DNA of 64,000 nt from Lachnospiraceae bacterium (GTDB lineage Bacteria; Bacillota; Clostridia; Lachnospirales; Lachnospiraceae), in the NCBI GenBank assembly GCA_017518185.1, contig JAFWWB010000091.1:1-64000 (forward strand), read 5' to 3'. Below the pieces are notes generated by a model. The model had not been told where the DNA came from. It saw only the letters and a program-made list of their open reading frames with translations, and did no database searches. Positions 53,767 through 61,724 of the stretch are shown here, one piece after another. The translations under genes and the position numbers were made by a program. The first letter of the stretch is position 1, and every line of letters begins with the position of its first letter.

Positions 53767-54644
53767 GCACGGCCCAGGCCCCCAAAGACGATCATTTAAA
53801 GGGCTTTCTCTGCATACTTTCCGCTGCCCTGGGTTTCTCTCTCATGACCTTTTTCGTAAGGCTCTCGGGAGAGCTGCCCACCATGCAGAAGGCCTTCTTC
53901 AGAAATATTGTGGCGGCGGTGGTGGCTTCCGTTCTTATCCTACGTTCGGAGGATAAGTTCAGGATAAAGAAAGGCAGTGCCGGAGATATCTTCTGGCGTT
54001 GCGCCTTCGGTACCAGCGGTCTCATAGCAAATTTCTACGCCATCGACAGGCTGGGGCTGAGTGATGCCAACATTCTTAACAAGCTTTCCCCTTTTTTTGC
54101 CATACTGGTCTCCATTCCCGTCATGAAGGAAGTGCCAGGGACGGTAGACATTATCGCAACGGTAGTCGCCTTTATAGGGGCGGTCTTTATAATACGTCCG
54201 GGACAGGGCCTCAGCACCATACCTGCGCTGATCGGCCTTTACGGAGGCTTCGGCGCAGGCACGGCCTATGCCTTCGTGAGAAGGCTGGGGAAGAAAGGTG
54301 AGCGGACGGAGATCATAGTTTTCTGCTTTTCGGCCTTTTCCTGTCTTGTGACGGCGCCTTTTCTCATATTCGGATACGTTCATATGGAAGCCTGGCAGCT
54401 GCTGTCCCTGATAGCGGCAGGAGTGGCGGCCAGTCTGGGACAGTTTTCCATAACCACGGCCTACAGATTTGCACCTGCCAGGGAGCTGTCGGTATTTGAC
54501 TATACCCAGGTGATCTTCGCGGCAGTATGGGGCATGATCTTTTTTGATGAAAAACCGGTGATGCTCAGCATCATCGGATATGTTATAATAATCGGTACGG
54601 CAGTAGTCAGATGGTGGCTTAACCTTCGAAAGGAGAAAAAGTGA
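53763..54644 (+). CDS. EamA/DMT-family transporter
   Basis: The protein has 293 residues with ten predicted membrane helices in two EamA repeats. Typical segments are GFSLMTFFVRLSGELPTMQKAFFRN at the start of the first repeat and the second-repeat end FAPARELSVFDYTQVIFAAVWGMIFFDE. Family members export or import amino acids, nucleotide bases or other small metabolites; the substrate cannot be inferred. It overlaps the PurF paralogue (ATGA) and abuts nadE (TGATG), so the three are translated together. Confidence 0.88.
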   Translation: MSTAQAPKDDHLKGFLCILSAALGFSLMTFFVRLSGELPTMQKAFFRNIVAAVVASVLILRSEDKFRIKKGSAGDIFWRCAFGTSGLIANFYAIDRLGLSDANILNKLSPFFAILVSIPVMKEVPGTVDIIATVVAFIGAVFIIRPGQGLSTIPALIGLYGGFGAGTAYAFVRRLGKKGERTEIIVFCFSAFSCLVTAPFLIFGYVHMEAWQLLSLIAAGVAASLGQFSITTAYRFAPARELSVFDYTQVIFAAVWGMIFFDEKPVMLSIIGYVIIIGTAVVRWWLNLRKEKK

Positions 54645-55396
54645 TGGGATACGTTTTTGATGCGGCAGCGAAGAGGGACGAGCTGGTAAGCCTTATACGC
54701 AGGCATGCGGAGGACACCGGCTTTTCAAAGGTAGTGCTCGGTATCTCCGGCGGAAAGGACAGTACAGTGGCGGCTGCTCTCTGCGCAAGAGCGCTGGGAA
54801 AGCATAATGTATACGGCGTGATGCTGCCGGACAGGGTACAGAGCGATATCGCTGATTCGGTGAGGGTCTGCGAGGTGCTGGGCATAAACAGAAAGGTGGT
54901 GAACATCGGCGCGATGCATGAGGCGCTGCTGGGCGAGGTCTCCATGGAAGAAGAGGGAGATTTCCGGGTGGAGTATTCAAAGGAGAGCGATATAAATGTG
55001 GGGCCCAGGCTCCGCATGACAACCCTTCGCTATATCGCCCAGGCTCTGGGAGCGAGGCTCTGCGGAACGGGCAACCTTTCCGAGGCAACGGTGGGCTACT
55101 GCACAAAGGACGGAGACACCAGCTGCGACTTCAATCCCATGGGGACCATGACCAGCGTGGAGGTGGTGCAGGTGGGCCTCACCATGGAGGAACTGCCGAA
55201 GGAGCTGGTGCAGAAGACGCCCACAGACGGGCTTTCGGGAATGAGCGACGAGGAAAAGCTGGGGCTTAAGTACAGCCAGATCCACGACTATATACGTCTG
55301 GGAAGCTGCGGGGACGAGGCCGTGGATAAGGAGATCGCCCGCAGGGAGGCGGCCAATATGCATAAGAGACGCATGCCGCTGATACTGGGAGCTTAA
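54644..55396 (+). CDS. nadE: NAD synthase, ammonia-dependent type
   Basis: The protein has 250 residues. The ATG at 54644 shares one base with the previous stop and has AAAGGAG about eight bases upstream. The N-type ATP pyrophosphatase loop SGGKDSTVAAALCARALG, the LCGTGNLSEATVGYCTKDGD segment and the C-terminal MHKRRMP are characteristic. There is no nitrilase domain, so ammonia is the nitrogen donor. It amidates nicotinate adenine dinucleotide to NAD+. No other NAD gene is near. Confidence 0.92.
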   Translation: MGYVFDAAAKRDELVSLIRRHAEDTGFSKVVLGISGGKDSTVAAALCARALGKHNVYGVMLPDRVQSDIADSVRVCEVLGINRKVVNIGAMHEALLGEVSMEEEGDFRVEYSKESDINVGPRLRMTTLRYIAQALGARLCGTGNLSEATVGYCTKDGDTSCDFNPMGTMTSVEVVQVGLTMEELPKELVQKTPTDGLSGMSDEEKLGLKYSQIHDYIRLGSCGDEAVDKEIARREAANMHKRRMPLILGA

Positions 55397-55398
55397 AC

Positions 55399-55427
55399 TT
55401 GATATTTATACCGAAACAATGTATCAT
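55399..55427 (+). promoter_or_regulatory. Promoter of the gatA-gatB-addB-addA run
   Basis: TTGATA (55399-55404) and TATCAT (55422-55427) are 17 bases apart, each with five of six consensus bases. The leader to the gatA start is about 40 bases, with AAAGG before the ATG. Confidence 0.65.
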
Positions 55428-55473
55428 ATTGTAGTCTGTTTTTTGAAATATTTTTCTGAAAGGTATAACGGAA

Positions 55474-56916
55474 ATGGCATTGCTTGATATGACGGCCCTT
55501 GAGCTGGGCCGGGAGATAGCTTCCGGAAAGGCCGGGGTGAAGGAAGCCCTGGACGAAGTCTTCGGACGCATCGATGAGAAAGAAGAGGAGTACAACTGCT
55601 ATATTACCCTGGATAAGGAAGGGGCTTATAAGCAGGCGGAAGAGGTACAGAAGAAGATAGACGCGGGAGAGCTTAAGAGCCCTCTTGCCGGCGTGCCCGT
55701 GGCCATAAAGGACAATATGTGCACCGTGGGCCTGCGTACCACCTGTGCTTCAAAGATACTCGGGAATTTCGTGCCGGGCTACGGCTCCACTGCGGTGGAG
55801 AGGCTGGAGAACGCCGGCGCGGTGATCATAGGAAAGACCAATATGGACGAGTTCGCCATGGGTTCAACCACCGAGACCTCAGCCTTCGGGGTGACTAAGA
55901 ATCCCGCTGATCCCACCAGGGTACCCGGCGGTTCTTCGGGCGGTTCTGCAGCGGCTGTGGCGGCCGGAGAGTGCTTCTATGCACTGGGCAGCGATACCGG
56001 CGGATCCATACGCCAGCCGGCATCCTACTGCGGCGTAGTGGGCATAAAGCCTACTTACGGAACGGTATCCCGTTACGGTCTTGTGGCCTACGGTTCTTCG
56101 CTGGACCAGATCGGCCCCCTGGCAAAGGATGTATCCGATGCAGCCTGCGCCCTTGAGCTGATCGCGGGCTACGATGAGAAGGATTCCACCTCCGTTAAGA
56201 GGGAGGATACGGCCTTTACCGGAGCCCTCCGTGAGGATGTTTCCGATATAAGGATAGGAATACCTAAGGATTATTTCGGTGAGGGACTTGATCCTCAGGT
56301 AGCTGAGGCGGTGCGCGCAGCGGCTTCCGCGCTTGAGAAGGCCGGAGCGAAGGTGGAGGAATTCGACCTTTCACTGGTGGGCTATGCCATCCCTACCTAT
56401 TACACCATAGCCGATGCGGAGGCCAGCTCCAATCTGGAACGTTTCGACGGCGTGAAGTACGGCTACCGTACCGGGGATTTCGACGACATGCACGACATGT
56501 ACAAGAAGACCAGGTCCGAGGGCTTCGGGGCAGAGGTGAAGCGCCGCATAATGCTGGGAAGCTTTGTGCTCAGCTCCGGTTATTACGATGCTTACTATCT
56601 TAAGGCACTGAAGGTAAAGGCACTGATCAAGCGTTCCTTTGATGAGGCCTTTAAGAAATATGATGTGATCCTGGGACCCGTGGCGCCTTCCACGGCGCCG
56701 AAGCTGGGAGAGAGCCTCTCGGATCCCATGAAGATGTATCTCGGGGATATATACACCATCTCCGCCAACCTCGCGGGCCTGCCGGGCATAAGCCTGCCCT
56801 GCGGACGTGACGGCAGCGGGATGCCCATAGGGCTGCAGCTCATGGGTGACTGCTTCAATGAGGCGGCTATCATACGTACCGCCTATACCTGGGAAAAGAT
56901 AAGGGGGAGCTTCTGA
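55474..56916 (+). CDS. gatA: Asp/Glu-tRNA amidotransferase subunit A
   Basis: The protein has 480 residues. The amidase-signature catalytic set is present: Lys in GVPVAIKDNMC, the cis-Ser in PGGSSGGSAAAVAAG and the nucleophile Ser in ALGSDTGGSIRQPASYCG. GatA releases ammonia from glutamine for GatB. It has its own promoter and overlaps gatB by one base (TGATG). Confidence 0.96.
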   Translation: MALLDMTALELGREIASGKAGVKEALDEVFGRIDEKEEEYNCYITLDKEGAYKQAEEVQKKIDAGELKSPLAGVPVAIKDNMCTVGLRTTCASKILGNFVPGYGSTAVERLENAGAVIIGKTNMDEFAMGSTTETSAFGVTKNPADPTRVPGGSSGGSAAAVAAGECFYALGSDTGGSIRQPASYCGVVGIKPTYGTVSRYGLVAYGSSLDQIGPLAKDVSDAACALELIAGYDEKDSTSVKREDTAFTGALREDVSDIRIGIPKDYFGEGLDPQVAEAVRAAASALEKAGAKVEEFDLSLVGYAIPTYYTIADAEASSNLERFDGVKYGYRTGDFDDMHDMYKKTRSEGFGAEVKRRIMLGSFVLSSGYYDAYYLKALKVKALIKRSFDEAFKKYDVILGPVAPSTAPKLGESLSDPMKMYLGDIYTISANLAGLPGISLPCGRDGSGMPIGLQLMGDCFNEAAIIRTAYTWEKIRGSF

Positions 56917-58352
56917 TGGCAAGGGAATACGAGACCGTCATAGGTCTGGAAGTACATGTGGAGCTGGCAACGAAGACGAAGATCTTCTGCGGCTGTTCCA
57001 CAAAATTCGGAGGAGAGGTCAATACCCACACCTGTCCCGTCTGTACCGGCATGCCCGGTTCGCTTCCGGTGCTCAATAAGCAGGTGGTGGAATGTGCGAT
57101 AGCGGTAGGTCTGGCCACTAACTGCGAGATCACAAGATACGGCAAGTTCGACAGGAAGAATTATTTCTATCCCGACAACCCGCAGAACTACCAGATCTCC
57201 CAGCTCTATCTGCCCATATGCCGTAACGGATACGTAGAGATAGAGACTGAGAACGGATCAAAGAAGGTGGGCATACACGAGATCCATATGGAAGAGGATG
57301 CGGGAAAGCTGATCCATGACGAGTGGGGACAGGTATCCCTGGTGGATTACAACCGTTCGGGCGTGCCCCTTATAGAGATAGTTTCGGAGCCCGACATGCG
57401 CAGCGCCGAAGAGGTCATCGCATATCTGGAGAAGCTCCGCATGTTCATACAGTACCTGGGAGCTTCGGACTGCAAGCTGCAGGAGGGCTCCATGAGAGCC
57501 GACGTGAACCTTTCCGTAAGGCCGGTGGGCAGCACGGAGTTCGGCACAAGGACGGAGATGAAGAACCTGAATTCCTTCACCTCCATAACCCATGCCATAG
57601 AGAGTGAAAGAGAGAGGCAGATAGACATCATCGAGGCAGGCGGCAGTGTGGTACAGGAGACCAGACGCTTTGATGACAGCAAGGGCGAATCCTATGCAAT
57701 GAGGAGCAAAGAGGATGCCCAGGATTACAGATACTTCCCGGATCCCGACCTGGTGCCTCTTAAGGTGTCGGAGGAGTGGATAGAGAAGATCAGGAGCGCC
57801 CAGCCCGAATTCAGGGATGCGAAGGTAAAACGCTACAAGGAAGAGTATGCGATACCGGAATATGACATTGGCATAATCACCGCCAGCAAGCGTATGGCAG
57901 ATATCTTTGAGGAGGCCAGCGCCATCTGCGGCCAGCCCAAGAAGGTGTCCAACTGGCTCATGGTGGAGACACTGAGGCTCCTTAAGGAGAAGTCAATGGA
58001 TCCGGAGGATATAGTATATTCACCGGCCCATCTGGCTAAGCTCATCGAGCTGGTGGATAAGAAGGTGATCAACTCCTCCGTGGCTAAGGAAGTCTTCGAG
58101 CAGATGTTTGCGGACGATACGGATCCGGAGGAATATGTAAACAGCCACGGCCTGAAGCAGGAGACGGACAGCGGGGCCATAGAGGCCATCTGCAGGCAGG
58201 TGATAGAGGAGAATCCCAAATCCGTGGAGGACTTCAGGGCAGGAAAGGACAAGGCTATAGGCTTCCTTGTGGGTCAGACCATGAAGGCCGCAAAAGGCAA
58301 GGCCGATCCGGGGACGGTAAACGAGATACTGCGGAAGTTATTAGGGGGGTAA
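56916..58352 (+). CDS. gatB: Asp/Glu-tRNA amidotransferase subunit B
   Basis: The protein has 478 residues. The GatB signature is clear: YETVIGLEVHVELATKTKIFCGC, NTHTCPVCTGMPGSLPVLN, FYPDNPQNYQISQ, EEDAGKLIHD and DYNRSGVPLIEIVSEPD, followed by the helical and YqeY-like C-terminal tail. It phosphorylates the aminoacyl-tRNA side chain and amidates it. The addB gene starts four bases after its stop, a link between translation and repair genes that seems accidental. Confidence 0.96.
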   Translation: MAREYETVIGLEVHVELATKTKIFCGCSTKFGGEVNTHTCPVCTGMPGSLPVLNKQVVECAIAVGLATNCEITRYGKFDRKNYFYPDNPQNYQISQLYLPICRNGYVEIETENGSKKVGIHEIHMEEDAGKLIHDEWGQVSLVDYNRSGVPLIEIVSEPDMRSAEEVIAYLEKLRMFIQYLGASDCKLQEGSMRADVNLSVRPVGSTEFGTRTEMKNLNSFTSITHAIESERERQIDIIEAGGSVVQETRRFDDSKGESYAMRSKEDAQDYRYFPDPDLVPLKVSEEWIEKIRSAQPEFRDAKVKRYKEEYAIPEYDIGIITASKRMADIFEEASAICGQPKKVSNWLMVETLRLLKEKSMDPEDIVYSPAHLAKLIELVDKKVINSSVAKEVFEQMFADDTDPEEYVNSHGLKQETDSGAIEAICRQVIEENPKSVEDFRAGKDKAIGFLVGQTMKAAKGKADPGTVNEILRKLLGG

Positions 58353-58355
58353 TAT

Positions 58356-61300
58356 ATGTCACTCAGATTTGTTTTCGGAGGTTCGGGCTCAGGCAAGAGC
58401 AGTTTCATCCAGAATGAATTCATAAAGAGGGCAGCAGAAGATCGGGAACGGCAATTCATCATTGTCGTTCCCGATCAGTCTACTATGCAGACCCAGAAGG
58501 AGATGGTGGACAGGCACCCGGACGGGGGCATAATGAACATCGATATCCAGAGCTTCGGAAGGCTCTGCCATCTGGTGGCGGATGAGACGGGGGAAGCGGA
58601 GAGAAAGGTGCTGGATGACACCGGAAAGAACCTGGTGCTGCGTTCGCTTGCAGGCAGGCTGGAAAAAGAGCTGCCCGTCATCGGAGGCAACATAAAGAAG
58701 AACGGATACATAAAGCAGATAAAGAGCGTGATCTCCGAGTTCATGCAGTACGGGATCGGGCCGGAGGACGTGGACAGGCTGGTATCCTATGCTTCGGAAA
58801 AGAAGCTGCTGGCGGGAAAGCTTAAGGATATAAGAAAGCTTTATACGGCTTTCAACGAATATCTCGGAGAGCATTTCATCACCAAAGAAGAGAAGCTGGA
58901 TATACTGGCAGGGAATATAGAAAAGTCGGAGCTCCTGAAAGGGGCGGTGGTGGCCTTTGACGGCTTCACGGGTTTTACCCCGGTACAGAACGGTGTGATA
59001 CTTGCGATGCTTAAGCACTGCAGCGAGGTCATAGTGTCAGTGATACTCCCGCCTTCGGAGCTGGAGCTGTATTTAAACGGGGCTGATGACCATATGCTCT
59101 TCGCCCTGAGCGCAAAGACCGTAGGCTCCCTTAAGCAGCTGGCAGCAGAAGCGGGCTGCGGCCGGGGAGAGGATGCGCTTCTTTCGGACAGTCCGGTATA
59201 CCGTTATGAGCATCAGCCGGTGCTGTCACATCTGGAACAGAACATATTCCGGCACAGGGAGGTCTTTAGCGGGGATCCGGGAAAGGAGCTTCAGCTTTTT
59301 GCCGCCTCCAGTCCGGAGAATGAGCTTAAGGAGATCTTTAAGCGCATATGGGAGCTTACCAGGCACGAGGGCCTGGCCTACAGGGACATAGCCGTGATAA
59401 CCGGAGACCTGGAGCGCTACGCACCCTATGTCTGCGAAGCGGAGAATTACGGCATTCCGGTTTTCCTGGACAATAACCGAAAGCTGGAGAACGATCCCTG
59501 CGCGGAATTCCTATTAAGCGCCCTGAAAGCCGTTTCGGGAAATATGCGTTACGAGGATGTGATGCACTATCTGCGCTGCGGCTTTGCGGATATCAGCGAT
59601 GAGGAAGCAGATCTTCTGGATGATTATCTGCTGGCCACGGGCATAAGAGGGCTTAATCGTTACGAAAGCGTCTTTACATACAGGCCCGGGGCTTTTTCCG
59701 ATGAGGAAAGCCTTGCGGAGGTGAACGGGATACGGGAGAAGCTGGTACAGGGTCTCAGTCCCTTATGCGCATACAGAAAGGGAGGGACTGCGGCCGAGTA
59801 TTCGAAGGCCTGCTATGATTTCCTTACGGGCAGCAGTATCTTTGAGAAGCTGGAGGCCTGTGCCGCTTATTTCCGTGAACAGGGAGATGCGGGAAGGGCA
59901 AGGGAGTATGAAGAGGTATTTGAGTCCATATGCCGCCTCCTGGAGCAGACAGCGGCACTTCTCGGTGAGGAGAAGCTTGGCTGTGACGAATACCTGGAGA
60001 TACTTAAGTCGGGGATAGCGGAGCTGAAAGTGGGAGTTCTCCCGCCGGATACCGACAGGGTGGTCATAGGTGATATGGAGCGCACCCGTCTTAAGCCGGT
60101 GAAGGTACTCTTCTTTGCGGGAGTCAATGACGGGATCATCCCTGCAGCCACAGGCACGGGCGGCATGATATCCGACATAGACAGGGAGTTCCTGGAGGGC
60201 TCAGGCTACGCCCTTGCCCCCACTCCGAGACAGAAGATGTTCATACAGCAGCTCTATCTCTACCATGTGCTCAGCAGGCCTTCGGAGAGGCTCATCATAT
60301 CTTATTCACGTATGGACCAGAAGGCTGATTCCATAAGGCCTTCATACCTCATCAGCCGGATAAAGGAGCTCTTTCCCGCTCTTAAGTGCGGGGAATCCTC
60401 GGAGGGCAGGATGCCCGTTCCGGGACCGGCAGACCTTGCGGAGGGGCTGAGGGCCTTTGCAGCGGGACAGCTTGCTGATGAGGAGAAGATAAAAAAGCTC
60501 CTGACTGAGTTCTATTCCTACAGGAGTGTTGAACCGGTAAATGCAGTGAAGCTTGCGGATGCGGCCTTTTACAGCTACAGTCCCTTAAGGCTTTCGGAAA
60601 AAGCGGCACAGGGGCTGTACGGCAAAGTGCTGGAGGGCAGCGTAAGCCGCATGGAGAGCTTTGCCTCCTGTGCCTATGCCCACTACCTTTCATACGGGCT
60701 GAAGCTTAAGGAACGCGCGGTGGCGGGCTTTAACAGCGTTGACCAGGGAACTGTTTTCCACCGGGTACTGGAAGGCTTCGGTAAAAGGCTCCGGGCTGAA
60801 GGGATATCCTGGGATGAGGTGAGTGATGAAAAAGCCGTGGCCCTGGTAAAGGAGCTGCTGTCGCAGGCCCTTGAGCCCGTAAGGGAAGGCGGCATGATAG
60901 AAGACGCGAGAACAGCCTACCGCTGGGGACGGATGGAGAGGATACTTATAAGGAGCGTGCTGACCATACGTTACCAGCTTGCAAAGGGCGGCTTTAAGCC
61001 GGCGCATTATGAGAAGCATTTCGAAAGGATGATAGAACTTGATAAGGGCCGCATGATACTTTCGGGAAAGATAGACAGGGTTGATATCCTGCGGGAAGAT
61101 GACAGGCTTTACGTCAAGATAACCGATTATAAATCAGGCAGGCATGATACCGATGTGACGGAGATAAGAGAGGGAAGGCAGCTCCAGCTCCCGGTATATC
61201 TCAGCGAGGCCTGCAGGCTTTACGAGGGGGAAGAAGGGGCGACTGAAGTGAGACCGGCCGCGCTTTTCTATTACACCGTTTCGGATCCCATCATCAAGTC

Positions 61301-61724
61301 CGACAGCGCTGCCTATGAGCCTGCAGAGCTTGAGAAAAAACGTCTGGAGGAGCTCAGGCTTACCGGCATGATAGCCGATGACGATGTGGTGACCCGCGGT
61401 CTTGACGGAAGCGGGGATCCGAAATCGGACGTGGTAAAGCTTACCAGGAACAAGGACGGCGGTTTCCAGAAATCCTCGGAAACCGTTCCGCCTCCGGACC
61501 TGCGGGCCGTGCTGGATTATGCCGAGAGAAAGCTCATAAGCCTGGGAGAGCAGATCTACGGAGGTGAGGCCTCGGCCCTTCCGCTGGATGAAGGCAGCTG
61601 TGAGTACTGCAGCTTTAAGGAAAGCTGTCCCTTTGACCTGAAGCTGCCGGGCTGCGGCTACAGGAAGGAGAAGGATGACAGTGAGGCCGCATGGGCTGCC
61701 ATAAGGGGTGAGAACAATGGCTAA
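58356..61724 (+). CDS. addB: AddB subunit of the AddAB helicase-nuclease
   Basis: The protein has 1122 residues. The P-loop FGGSGSGKSSFI lies at the N-terminus. The C-terminal RecB-type nuclease has ITDYKSGRHDTD with the catalytic Asp and Lys. Four cysteines for the 4Fe-4S cluster are visible: one in SFASCAYAHYLS near residue 772, and three in SCEYCSFKESCPFD near the end. AddAB resects double-strand breaks and generates 3' ends for RecA at Chi-like sites. The stop overlaps the start of addA. Confidence 0.95.
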   Translation: MSLRFVFGGSGSGKSSFIQNEFIKRAAEDRERQFIIVVPDQSTMQTQKEMVDRHPDGGIMNIDIQSFGRLCHLVADETGEAERKVLDDTGKNLVLRSLAGRLEKELPVIGGNIKKNGYIKQIKSVISEFMQYGIGPEDVDRLVSYASEKKLLAGKLKDIRKLYTAFNEYLGEHFITKEEKLDILAGNIEKSELLKGAVVAFDGFTGFTPVQNGVILAMLKHCSEVIVSVILPPSELELYLNGADDHMLFALSAKTVGSLKQLAAEAGCGRGEDALLSDSPVYRYEHQPVLSHLEQNIFRHREVFSGDPGKELQLFAASSPENELKEIFKRIWELTRHEGLAYRDIAVITGDLERYAPYVCEAENYGIPVFLDNNRKLENDPCAEFLLSALKAVSGNMRYEDVMHYLRCGFADISDEEADLLDDYLLATGIRGLNRYESVFTYRPGAFSDEESLAEVNGIREKLVQGLSPLCAYRKGGTAAEYSKACYDFLTGSSIFEKLEACAAYFREQGDAGRAREYEEVFESICRLLEQTAALLGEEKLGCDEYLEILKSGIAELKVGVLPPDTDRVVIGDMERTRLKPVKVLFFAGVNDGIIPAATGTGGMISDIDREFLEGSGYALAPTPRQKMFIQQLYLYHVLSRPSERLIISYSRMDQKADSIRPSYLISRIKELFPALKCGESSEGRMPVPGPADLAEGLRAFAAGQLADEEKIKKLLTEFYSYRSVEPVNAVKLADAAFYSYSPLRLSEKAAQGLYGKVLEGSVSRMESFASCAYAHYLSYGLKLKERAVAGFNSVDQGTVFHRVLEGFGKRLRAEGISWDEVSDEKAVALVKELLSQALEPVREGGMIEDARTAYRWGRMERILIRSVLTIRYQLAKGGFKPAHYEKHFERMIELDKGRMILSGKIDRVDILREDDRLYVKITDYKSGRHDTDVTEIREGRQLQLPVYLSEACRLYEGEEGATEVRPAALFYYTVSDPIIKSDSAAYEPAELEKKRLEELRLTGMIADDDVVTRGLDGSGDPKSDVVKLTRNKDGGFQKSSETVPPPDLRAVLDYAERKLISLGEQIYGGEASALPLDEGSCEYCSFKESCPFDLKLPGCGYRKEKDDSEAAWAAIRGENNG

